Assembly: GCA_046294735.1 (NCBI GenBank)
Contig: JBKBKB010000003.1
Location: 248,001-312,000, forward strand
Direction of reading: 5' to 3'
Origin: 34-65-8 sp046294735
Lineage (GTDB): Bacteria > Pseudomonadota > Alphaproteobacteria > Sphingomonadales > Sphingomonadaceae
DNA: 64,000 nucleotides
Shown: piece by piece, positions 1 to 13,577 of the stretch
How the letters are laid out: each line of letters begins with the position of its first letter
Position numbering within the stretch: the first letter of the stretch is position 1
Program-made: the position numbers and the translations under genes
Notes under the pieces: model-generated
What the model saw: the letters and a program-made list of their open reading frames with translations, nothing else
Database searches by the model: none
What the model was told of the DNA's origin: nothing

Positions 1-601
1 CAGCGATATCGGGGTCGACGCGATCAAGATCGGCATGTTGCACGATGTCCAGATCATCACCGCTGTGGCCGAGTGTCTGACTGGTGAGGCGGCATTGGCC
101 GGGGTGCCGGTGGTGCTCGACCCGGTCATGGTCGCCACCTCCGGCGCGGTGCTGATCGCGCCCGACGCGATTGCGGCGCTGAAGGCGCAGCTGTTCCCGC
201 TGGCGACCGTTATCACCCCCAACCTGCCGGAACTGGAGCACTTGTGCGGGCGGACCCTGCGCACCACCGCGCTGATGCAGGAGGGTGCCGCCGAGCTGGC
301 GGCGCAATACGGCTGCCACGTGCTCGCCAAGGGTGGCCATACCGAGGACGCGCGGATCATCGATCTGCTGGTCGCCCCCGACGGCACGGCAGGTTTCTAC
401 GAACACGCCCGGATCGACACGCGCCACACCCACGGCACCGGCTGCACCCTGTCCTCTGCCATCGCGACCCTGATCGGCCACGGCCAGCCGCTTTACCATG
501 CCGTCAGGCTGGCCCGCCAATTCGTGCTCCGCGCGATTGAGGCGGCCCCCGGCTTCGGCGCAGGCAATGGCCCGCTCGGGCATCAGGCAGTCAGGCGTTA
601 G
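1..601 (+). CDS. thiD: Hydroxymethylpyrimidine/phosphomethylpyrimidine kinase, 5' end cut off by window
   Basis: The reading frame is already open at base 2 and runs 199 codons to a stop at 601, so the N-terminal quarter lies outside the window (the family is about 260-270 residues). ThiD phosphorylates HMP and HMP-P with ATP for thiamine pyrophosphate synthesis in the cytosol. Visible ribokinase-fold signatures are IGVDAIKIGML at the start, DPVMVATSG, the ITPNLPELEHLCG segment, and near the C-terminus HGTGCTLSSAIA, which carries the GTGC anion hole and catalytic region. The gene ends 4 bases before the stop of the converging LOG-family gene. Assignment of family is firm; dual kinase activity is assumed from the family. 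Confidence 0.93.
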   Translation, partial: SDIGVDAIKIGMLHDVQIITAVAECLTGEAALAGVPVVLDPVMVATSGAVLIAPDAIAALKAQLFPLATVITPNLPELEHLCGRTLRTTALMQEGAAELAAQYGCHVLAKGGHTEDARIIDLLVAPDGTAGFYEHARIDTRHTHGTGCTLSSAIATLIGHGQPLYHAVRLARQFVLRAIEAAPGFGAGNGPLGHQAVRR

Positions 602-605
602 CGGC

Positions 606-1493
606 TCAGCACTCCAGCTCGTAGAACTCGGCGATGTGGCACCAGGCGTCTTCGGCCGTTTCGCACCACTGGAACAGCTCCAGGTCCTGGTGGTTGATCG
701 TGCCTTCGTCGGCCAGGGCCTCGAAATCGATCACCCGAGTCCAGAAGTCCTTGCCGAACAGCAGGATCGGGATCGGCTTCATCTTGCCCGTCTGGATCAG
801 GGTCAAAAGCTCGAAGAATTCGTCAAACGTCCCGAACCCACCCGGGAACACGGCCACCGCCCGCGCGCGCAGCAGGAAGTGCATCTTGCGCAGCGCGAAA
901 TAGTGGAACTGGAAGCTCAGCGACGGGGTGACATAGCGGTTGGGCGCCTGCTCGTGCGGCAGCACGATGTTGAGCCCGATGCTTTCAGCCGAGGCGTCAC
1001 TGGCGCCGCGGTTGGCCGCTTCCATGATCGACGGACCACCGCCCGAGCAGATTACGAACTGGCGCTGGCCCTTTTCGATGATCGCCTTTTCGCTGACCAT
1101 CCGGGCCAGCTTGTAGGCTTCGTCGTAATACTTCGCCTTGGCGGCAAGGTTCTCCACCACCCGGCGTTCGCGCTCCGGCAGGTCCTTGGCCATGGCGAGC
1201 GATGCCTCGGCCGCTTCAGTCGAGGGGATCCGGGCCGAGCCGTACATCACCAGGGTCGAGCCGACGCCGGCCTCGTCGAGCAGCATTTCCGGCTTGAGCA
1301 GTTCAAGCTGAAAGCGAATAGGGCGCAATTCCTCACGCAGCAGGAAATCGCGATCCTGGAATGCCAGCCGGTAAGCCGGGTGCTCGGTCTGCGGGGTCTT
1401 GTCTGGGGCTGCCTTAGAGAATTCGGCCTCTTCTTCGGCCGGGTAGAACTTGCGCCCGGCAAGATCGTGCTGCTTCTTTTCTTCTTCAGTCAT
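606..1493 (-). CDS. LOG-family (TIGR00730-like) Rossmann-fold protein, putative nucleotide 5'-monophosphate phosphoribohydrolase
   Basis: About 295 residues when started at the ATG at 1493 (MTEEEKKQ); the frame stays open to a TTG at 1544 but that start has no better ribosome-binding site. The two family hallmarks are present: a GGGPSIMEAANRGA segment and the PGGFGTFDEFFE motif (PGGxGTxxE), which in LOG proteins binds the nucleotide phosphate and supplies the catalytic glutamate. Members cleave the N-glycosidic bond of nucleoside monophosphates, including cytokinin riboside phosphates; the true substrate in this bacterium cannot be read from sequence. The N-terminal 80 residues are charged and not part of the core fold. 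Confidence 0.85.
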   Translation of the reverse strand: MTEEEKKQHDLAGRKFYPAEEEAEFSKAAPDKTPQTEHPAYRLAFQDRDFLLREELRPIRFQLELLKPEMLLDEAGVGSTLVMYGSARIPSTEAAEASLAMAKDLPERERRVVENLAAKAKYYDEAYKLARMVSEKAIIEKGQRQFVICSGGGPSIMEAANRGASDASAESIGLNIVLPHEQAPNRYVTPSLSFQFHYFALRKMHFLLRARAVAVFPGGFGTFDEFFELLTLIQTGKMKPIPILLFGKDFWTRVIDFEALADEGTINHQDLELFQWCETAEDAWCHIAEFYELEC

Positions 1494-1548
1494 TTGGCCT
1501 GCGATAGGCGCGGTGGCAGCGGCGGGCAAGTGCCCCAAGGTCAAGAAC

Positions 1549-2847
1549 CTAGAACCGCGTGGTCAGGCGCAGCCCGGCGATGACGCCGGTATCACGCACC
1601 GCCACTGCGCTGTCGATCACCTGCACGCTGGCGGTCAGGCGGACGGGTTTTGCCACCTGCACAGTGTAGAACGCCTCCAGCCCTTCCTCGTCTTCGAGCG
1701 CGACCCGGTTCGCCAGCACCCGCACCAGCCTGTTGGTCAGCGAATAGCGGAACCAGGCAATACCGAACCGGTCGTCCGGCCGAACGCGCGGGTTACCCGA
1801 CACCCCGATGAACGCGCTGCGATCAAGAAAGGTCGGATCGCCGCGCGAGACATAGACCTGCCCGAACACGCCCCAGCCCTTGCCCGGGTGTTCGGGATAT
1901 TCGACCAGGTTCTGGTACATGGCGAGGACTGCGCTGAACTCCCCGCGCCTTTCGGCAAAGCCGGAACCCCGGGCCGGGATCAGCACCGGCGGCAGGGCGT
2001 CATCCGCGATCGACCGCCGTGTCGACCCGGCCAGCTTGAGCGCATAGTAGCCGCGTTTGCCCGCCACCTTGACCGGCACTGTGACCGAGCTGAGGAAAGC
2101 GACCCCTTCCGAGAACGGATCCTCCAGCCCGCTGCGGCGCGAGGAGGAGACTGGATCGAACACCCACAACCGGTAAAGCGCCTTCTTCGTCGGCACCTGC
2201 AGCAGCGCACCGGTGATCGAACCGGGCACGATCGCGGTAGGGGGCAGGGCCATCGCGAGGTTCTGGAACCCCTCGTGCCCACCGCCGCCGACGACCGGAA
2301 GCAGCGCGGCCAGATCAAGCACGTTGACCTTGCCCGCTGTCAAAGTGATGCCGCTCTTCCACTTCTTGGTCAGGTTGATGCTGAGATCGAACACCTCGCC
2401 AGCGCCGGGATAGAACAACTGGGTGTTGCTGGGGATCAGACCGATCGTGCCGTTGGCACTTTCGCCATATTTGAACTCGGGATGGAAATGCAGGGTGATG
2501 GAATCGTCGAGCCCGAAGGTGCTCCCGCGCAGATCGACATAAGCGTCGATCTTGCCGCCGTAGCGCAGGGTCGAGGCCGCATCGCCGGAGACCGGCACAT
2601 CGGCAAATTGCGACCACACCACCCGAACCGGGTCCGGTTTCGGCGGGGAAGGCGGCAAGGGAGGGGGCACCGCAGCAACGGGCGCCGCTACAGTGGGCGG
2701 GGGCGGTGTCTCGTCGGACTGCTCGCTGGCCGCAGCCGCGACAGGACCGAGCGTCAGAATGCTCAGGCCTGTCAGGCCAATTGCCCACACAAACCACTGG
2801 CGGCCGATGGTGCCGCGCAAGATACCAATCAATGTCATGCGATCCAT
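1549..2847 (-). CDS. OprB-like carbohydrate-selective outer-membrane porin
   Basis: 432 residues beginning at an ATG, with a second in-frame ATG three codons later. An N-terminal signal peptide (hydrophobic WFVWAIGLTGLSILTL, then Ala-rich cleavage region near residue 40) is followed by a Pro-rich linker at about residues 47-70 (PPPPTVAAP, PPLPPSPPKP). The remainder is beta-barrel-like with alternating residues, ends in Phe as outer-membrane proteins usually do (LRLTTRF), and contains the OprB-type stretch DAASTLRYGGKIDAYVDLRG. The expected role is passive sugar or small-solute uptake across the outer membrane. Substrate is unknown; no sugar operon adjoins it. It lies 55 bases upstream of the LOG-family gene on the same strand. 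Confidence 0.75.
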   Translation of the reverse strand: MDRMTLIGILRGTIGRQWFVWAIGLTGLSILTLGPVAAAASEQSDETPPPPTVAAPVAAVPPPLPPSPPKPDPVRVVWSQFADVPVSGDAASTLRYGGKIDAYVDLRGSTFGLDDSITLHFHPEFKYGESANGTIGLIPSNTQLFYPGAGEVFDLSINLTKKWKSGITLTAGKVNVLDLAALLPVVGGGGHEGFQNLAMALPPTAIVPGSITGALLQVPTKKALYRLWVFDPVSSSRRSGLEDPFSEGVAFLSSVTVPVKVAGKRGYYALKLAGSTRRSIADDALPPVLIPARGSGFAERRGEFSAVLAMYQNLVEYPEHPGKGWGVFGQVYVSRGDPTFLDRSAFIGVSGNPRVRPDDRFGIAWFRYSLTNRLVRVLANRVALEDEEGLEAFYTVQVAKPVRLTASVQVIDSAVAVRDTGVIAGLRLTTRF

Positions 2848-3020
2848 TTACCGGAACGCGGTGCGATCAGGCCGCTGCCCGATGTCCTCCCTTTGTCACC
2901 ATCCGATGGCACCTGTCCACGTGCGCCATGTCGGTTTATTGACACAGATCATGGCTTTGGCAAGGTCCGGCGAAGGCTGATTGCCCAGATCGCCCCGGCC
3001 TCGTCACTTGCCGGCCCTCG

Positions 3021-3728
3021 TCACTCGGTTGCAACCCGTTCCATTGTAACCATGGTATCCAACAGCCACAGGGAAATGCCGGAGCCGTCTGCCCTGATTT
3101 GTGTGCCGGTCAGGTTCTCGATGCCGATATCGTTGGGCACCAGTGTAAAGCGCAAGCTGCGGGGGGTGCCGTCAAGCTCGAAACTGGCCGGTCCAACATT
3201 CTGTATCGGCTCTTCCAGCACCAGCCGCTCCGGTTCATCGCATTCGCCGGGCACCAGATTCCAGCCGTATTCCTGAGTGTAGTGGCTGATCCGCTTCCCG
3301 TCCGCACAGATCAGCGTCAGGTCGATCCCCGCAATGCCCCGGCCGCTGGGCCAGCGCACCACCAGAAATGGCACATCCGGCGATGGATCGTCTGCATCGC
3401 GCCGGATTTCCGGCGGCACAGGGGTAGGGTTTGTAGTCAGGGTGACAATACCGCCGTCATCGGCCCAGGTTCCCGCCGAACGGCGGTCCATCGCTCCGAC
3501 CGACAAGGCCCATTCATAGGACCCGTCCGGGTTCAACCGCAGGCCGTGAAACGCCTCGAAACTGGACCGGTCGCGGTAGTCACCCGGCTTTACCGAGGTC
3601 GCAACAGCTTCCTGCGCTGTGCCGGGTGCGGCCAGCACCAGCAGCATCGGGGCATGGGCGAGGCAAGCAAAGCGGGGCACCGCGGCGGGATTACCGCACC
3701 GCCTTTGCGGCGTCCATCCCGGGATCAC
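3021..3728 (-). CDS. Predicted secreted protein of unknown function
   Basis: Up to 235 residues from a GTG at 3728; an ATG at 3647 would give about 208. The stretch FACLAHAPMLLVLAAPGTAQEA looks like a signal peptide cleaved after an AxA-like site, favouring the longer start. The mature part has a GDYRDRSSFEAFHGLRLNPDGSYEW segment suggesting a lipocalin-like or copper-resistance-like small beta fold in which a phenotype such as surface charge is unknown. It contains two cysteines (LICADGK and PGECDEP) that could form a periplasmic disulfide. It starts 12 bases after gltD on the same strand, so it may be co-transcribed with gltBD. I do not recognise the family and assign no function. Confidence 0.6.
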   Translation of the reverse strand: MIPGWTPQRRCGNPAAVPRFACLAHAPMLLVLAAPGTAQEAVATSVKPGDYRDRSSFEAFHGLRLNPDGSYEWALSVGAMDRRSAGTWADDGGIVTLTTNPTPVPPEIRRDADDPSPDVPFLVVRWPSGRGIAGIDLTLICADGKRISHYTQEYGWNLVPGECDEPERLVLEEPIQNVGPASFELDGTPRSLRFTLVPNDIGIENLTGTQIRADGSGISLWLLDTMVTMERVATE

Positions 3729-3740
3729 CCGTTGCTGCCA

Positions 3741-5177
<1,437 letters not shown>

Positions 5178-5189
5178 GGTAATTGACCC

Positions 5190-9830
<4,641 letters not shown>

Positions 9831-10130
9831 GCAAAGGTATCCTATCGTGTGTGGCCCATCATGTGCGGTGCCCGAATCTGCGACAGCAGAGCTGCTCCGG
9901 GCAATCAAGCGCGCTACACCATGCCGCTCAGCGCAGTAAACTAGGCGCGCAGCGGCCTCATGGCGACATGAAATGATTTTTGCAACTGCGAAGGGTTTCT
10001 TGGGCCGGTCCAGCCAAAGTGAATAGGTCTGCATCAGCCAGCGCGCGGCAAAACCCCCGTGTCCCGCGGTGGGGGGAACGGGGGTTTCGGAAAGCAGGTA
10101 TGAACTAGCGTGGGCGCGCGGTCGGCGGTC
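9831..10130. other. Intergenic region upstream of gltB
   Basis: Three hundred bases without a supported gene. The right end holds the terminator of the neighbouring minus-strand gene (10048-10087). The remainder must contain the gltB promoter; an A/T-richer patch around 9968-10000 is the likeliest place, but I do not see convincing -35/-10 boxes. Weak open frames on both strands here have no start signals and no recognisable product. Confidence 0.5.
10048..10087 (-). terminator. Rho-independent terminator of the PF-repeat membrane protein gene
   Basis: A perfect 10-base inverted repeat (AAACCCCCGT at 10051-10060 and ACGGGGGTTT at 10078-10087) encloses a 17-base loop. On the minus strand the stem is followed by a short T run, and it lies 44 bases past the stop of the gene ending at 10131, so it fits termination of that gene and insulation of gltB. 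Confidence 0.75.
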
Positions 10131-12053
10131 TCAGGCCGCTCCGCTCATTTGCTGGAGCTTGGCCAGTGCCTCGCGCAGGGCGGTCTCGGTCGCCGCGCGA
10201 TCGACCGGCTGGCTTGCGGGCGGCGAGAATGCCGGCCGGGCGAACGGGGCAGGCGCAGGCGGTGCGCCCGCGGGTGCGCGCGAGGGTCCATCGCTGGCCG
10301 GCATGGCGCGGCCCGGCTGGGCCGTGCCCGGGAACACTACGACCGGTTCGATTCCGTCGCGCGGCTGCTCCTCATCATCGATCCGGACGTGCTCGCGCCC
10401 GATGCCGAATCCGCTCTTCATGGCCAGCAGCGAGCCGAACTGATCCTCTGTGCCATCGTCATCGCTATTGTCGTCGGCGGCCGGAGTGCTGTCCACGCCT
10501 GCCGGTTGCGGCATGGCGAAGGGAGCAGCGAACGGAGCAGCCGGTGTGTTTGGCAGCGCAGGTGCCGCGAACGGCTTCGGCGCGCTGGCGAAGGGCAGGG
10601 AAAAGGCGTGATCAAGGTTGTCGGTTTCGTCGTGCTCGTCGTGCTCGTCGAATCCGAACGGACGCAGGGCAGCCGGGATCGAGGCGGCCTGGCCTGGCGC
10701 GGCGAAAGGTGCGGTAAACGGGGCTTCAGCAACCTGCGGCAGCTCCGCTGGGGCAGCGGGCTCTGCTGCCGCCTGAAGCGCGCCGAATGGCGGCTGTCCA
10801 GACGAGGACGGGCCAAACGGGGGTGCGCTGTCAAGTGCTCCGATCCCGAGCGCGATCGGACTGGCAATGCTGCCAGCAACCTGCGCCGGAGCTGCGGGAC
10901 GAGCCGCGCTCAATGCAGCGGCGAACCGTTCAACCAGGTCCACCATGCCCAGCCCGGCGAGTTCGCGTCGCGCTGCGGCCGGTTCCGGTGCGGGCGCTAC
11001 CGCTGCAGCAGAGACCGGGGCCGGTCCGGTCACGGGATCGAGCGCAGGCGAAGCGGCAAATGGTGAGGGTGCGGAAAACGGGACCGGCATGTCCGATTCG
11101 GCAGCTTGCGGCATCGCGAATGGCAGTGGAGCGGGCGCTGGCTGCGGCGCTGCGAACGGACCGGACCCTTGCGGCTCGGCGTCAATGTTGATCGCTGCCT
11201 GGGCGGCCGGTGCCGGTTGCGGCGCACTGAACGGCGCGTGGTTCGAAGGGGGCGGGGCAAACGGCCGGGGCGGATTTGCCGGATTGAACGGCGCCGGCGC
11301 AGGTGCAGCATCGTAATCGTCGGCATATGCGGGAAACGGCTCGCTGATCACCGGGCGACCGAACGGAGCAGAACCCGTTTCGGTGGGCGCTTGTGCCGCG
11401 AAGGGAGCCGGTTCCCGGGTCGGTGAATGATCCTGCGCGAATGCCGTATGGGACATCGGGTCCGTGCTGTGATCTGACAGGTGATCTGTTGCAGGCTTGT
11501 CGAAATGATCCAGTTCCAAGACCTCTTCCTCCGGGTAGTTGTCAGCCCCCATCAGGTCGAGCACGTCGCTTCCGCCCGGCAGGGGGACGGAAGCGAGGTA
11601 TTCGCTCGGACCGCTTTCGTCGGTAACAGCAAGCGCGCGGCGGCGCCCGGCGACCGGTTCGGAGCCCGGCCATGCCGGGGCAATCGGTTCGTCCAGCCCA
11701 TCACTGCCCAGTTCCTCCATGGCTGAGATCGGGCGTTTGGCCGGGCCATCGCCCTGACTTCGCGTGCGCTTGGGCGGCCTGGACACGGCTTGTCCGCTCG
11801 CGACCTTTCGTGCCAGCAGCAGACCTAGAACACCGCCTGAAGCGCCGGCTGCCAGGCCAAGGCCGAGCCGCAGGCTGAAGCCCGCCGCATTAAGGCCCGC
11901 GGCAGTGCCGAGCGCATCAAACAGGGCTTGCGGCAGGACCATGGTGCCGATCCCGAGCAATGCAGCGAACCACAAGGCCACGATCACTGGAAACAGCGGG
12001 TGGGCGCTGACCGGGGTCTGGGCCCCTGCTTTCGCCTTCCTCAGAGTGGTCAC
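10131..12053 (-). CDS. Membrane-anchored protein with long Pro/Ala/Phe repeat region, function unknown
   Basis: 640 residues. Two hydrophobic helices sit at about 20-41 (FPVIVALWFAALLGIGTMVL) and 60-82 (Gly/Ala-rich), followed by a basic stretch (RPPKRTRSQGDGPAKR). An acidic segment comes next, and from about 210 to 545 a low-complexity region carries roughly twenty PF dipeptides in units such as PFAAPQPAPA, PFSAPQPAPA and PFAMPQ. A more ordered segment (QFGSLLAMKSGFGIGREHV and IEPVVVFPG) and a short C-terminal helix (ETALREALAKLQQMSG) end the protein. I recognise no catalytic domain. The layout suggests an inner-membrane scaffold with a disordered cytoplasmic arm; the C-terminal part is probably the conserved functional piece. 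Transcription ends at the adjacent hairpin. Confidence 0.8.
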   Translation of the reverse strand: MTTLRKAKAGAQTPVSAHPLFPVIVALWFAALLGIGTMVLPQALFDALGTAAGLNAAGFSLRLGLGLAAGASGGVLGLLLARKVASGQAVSRPPKRTRSQGDGPAKRPISAMEELGSDGLDEPIAPAWPGSEPVAGRRRALAVTDESGPSEYLASVPLPGGSDVLDLMGADNYPEEEVLELDHFDKPATDHLSDHSTDPMSHTAFAQDHSPTREPAPFAAQAPTETGSAPFGRPVISEPFPAYADDYDAAPAPAPFNPANPPRPFAPPPSNHAPFSAPQPAPAAQAAINIDAEPQGSGPFAAPQPAPAPLPFAMPQAAESDMPVPFSAPSPFAASPALDPVTGPAPVSAAAVAPAPEPAAARRELAGLGMVDLVERFAAALSAARPAAPAQVAGSIASPIALGIGALDSAPPFGPSSSGQPPFGALQAAAEPAAPAELPQVAEAPFTAPFAAPGQAASIPAALRPFGFDEHDEHDETDNLDHAFSLPFASAPKPFAAPALPNTPAAPFAAPFAMPQPAGVDSTPAADDNSDDDGTEDQFGSLLAMKSGFGIGREHVRIDDEEQPRDGIEPVVVFPGTAQPGRAMPASDGPSRAPAGAPPAPAPFARPAFSPPASQPVDRAATETALREALAKLQQMSGAA

Positions 12054-12095
12054 GATATCGAATCCCCGTTCTGTTCCAGGCGGTTCGCTACCGGC

Positions 12096-13325
12096 TCATG
12101 CGACAGCGGAAAGTGCCCGATCGGAGGAACGACCTAGCAAGAGATGGTAAACGTCTTGATAACGACGCACGTTGAGCGCCCAGTCATGGTGCGCGGCAAC
12201 GTGCTTGCGGGCCCGCTCCCGCATGGCAGGCCAGGTGTCCCGTGCGCCGAGCAGCTGCGCGAGGACCAGAGCGCATCCCTGCGGATCGTCGGCCGGGAAC
12301 AGCACGCCGGTTGCACCGTCTTCGATCAGCTCGCCGTGCCCGCCGACGTCGCTGGCAGCGACAATCCGCTGCTGGGCCATGGCTTCGAGGGGCTTCAACG
12401 GCGTAACCAGATCGGTCAGGCGGCTGCGCTTGCGCGGATAGGCCAGCACGTCGATCAGCGAATAGTAGCGGTCGACCTCATGGTGCGGCACCCGGCCGGT
12501 GAAATGGATGGCCTTGCACGCCAACGAACCCTCAGCCTGCCGGCGCAAGGCTGCGTCCATCGGCCCTCCGCCGACCATGAGCAGCCGCGTTCCGGGCACC
12601 TGCTCGCGCAGCAGTGGCAGGGCCGCGATCAGGTCGTCGAGACCCTCGTAATCGTAAAAGCTGCCGATAAAGCCAATCACCGGCTCGTCTCCGAAGCCGA
12701 GGTCGCGTGCCAGCGCGCAGTCGCGCGGTGGCGGCGCGCCGAACAGGGACAGATCGACTCCGTTGGGTGAAATGCCGATCCGCCCGCCTTCGAATCCGCG
12801 ACCGATCAGGTCGTCGCGCAGGCCGTGGCAGATGGTGAACACCGCATCGGCCCCGGCGATGACGCGGTTTTCGAGCGCGCGGGTCATCCGGTACTTGAGC
12901 GAGCCTTCCTGCCCGGTGCCGTTGCCCACCGCCGCATCTTCCCAGAACGCGCGAATCTCATAGACCACCGGCACACCCAGCCTGCGCCCGGCGCGAACGG
13001 CGGCCATGCCGCACAGGGCCGGTGAATGGGCATGAAGCACGTCCGGCCGCCAGGTTTCCGCCAGGGCCACAATGGCATCAGCCAGCCGGGCGATCTCGCG
13101 CCATTCGCGCAGGCCGACCGGCCCGGTGGGTTCCCCCGGGGTGCGGTGAAAGATGAGGCCCTCCACAGTTTCGCAAGCCGGCCCGTCGGCTGCATGGCGC
13201 AAGCCAGTGATCCCGCGCACTTCCAGGCCAGCAACCTGCTGTGCTTTCAGGATCGCGCGGGTGCGGAAGGTGTAACCGCTGTGCAGCGGCAGCGAATGGT
13301 CGAGGACGTGAAGGATCCGGGTCAT
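12096..13325 (-). CDS. GT4-type glycosyltransferase, exosortase A system-associated (TIGR04063-like)
   Basis: 409 residues from ATG 13325 (MTRILHVLDHSLPLHSGYTF), the start that matches the family; an ATG at 13343 adds six residues and neither has a clear ribosome-binding site. The N-terminal LHVLDHSLPLHSGYTFRTRAIL is the signature of the exosortase A-linked glycosyltransferases. GT-B features follow: FTICHGLRDDLI, SPNGVDLSLFG, GFIGSFYDYEGLDDLIAALPLL, GGGPMDAALRR and the E-x7-E-like TPLKPLEAMAQQRIVAASD. It would transfer sugar from a nucleotide donor in synthesis of an extracellular polysaccharide on the cytosolic face. The ligase gene of the same system is divergent and starts about 100 bases away. 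Confidence 0.88.
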   Translation of the reverse strand: MTRILHVLDHSLPLHSGYTFRTRAILKAQQVAGLEVRGITGLRHAADGPACETVEGLIFHRTPGEPTGPVGLREWREIARLADAIVALAETWRPDVLHAHSPALCGMAAVRAGRRLGVPVVYEIRAFWEDAAVGNGTGQEGSLKYRMTRALENRVIAGADAVFTICHGLRDDLIGRGFEGGRIGISPNGVDLSLFGAPPPRDCALARDLGFGDEPVIGFIGSFYDYEGLDDLIAALPLLREQVPGTRLLMVGGGPMDAALRRQAEGSLACKAIHFTGRVPHHEVDRYYSLIDVLAYPRKRSRLTDLVTPLKPLEAMAQQRIVAASDVGGHGELIEDGATGVLFPADDPQGCALVLAQLLGARDTWPAMRERARKHVAAHHDWALNVRRYQDVYHLLLGRSSDRALSAVA

Positions 13326-13424
13326 GCTGGCATCATGTGCCATGGCTTGCTTAACGCGCCGTCAACTTGCCCCTGTTAGCAGGCGGCAAGGCTGACCGTG
13401 CATGAGGCACGCAAGGCTGGCCGG

Positions 13425-13577
13425 ATGGCTTCAACCGCAGGCAGAACCCAAGTGATCGACTATTTCGCCCTCGCGCTGATCCATGGCCTGCTGGCAGTGA
13501 TGGTGATCCGCCTGTCGGGCCGGGCCGATCTCGACCGGGAGCAGCCTCCGGCGGCCGAGGACAGCACCGATGCTTGA
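13425..13577 (+). CDS. Small (50-residue) single-span membrane ORF overlapping the O-ligase start
   Basis: ATG at 13425 with AAGG 8 bases ahead, stop at 13577. The predicted peptide has one hydrophobic helix (YFALALIHGLLAVMVIRL, about residues 13-30) followed by a charged C-terminus rich in D/E. Its last 8 bases overlap the ATG of the ligase gene, and the ligase ribosome-binding site (GAGGA) lies inside it, so the two are probably translationally coupled. An internal GTG at 13452 would give 41 residues. The family is not recognised. A small membrane partner of the ligase is an inference from position and topology only. Confidence 0.6.
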   Translation: MASTAGRTQVIDYFALALIHGLLAVMVIRLSGRADLDREQPPAAEDSTDA

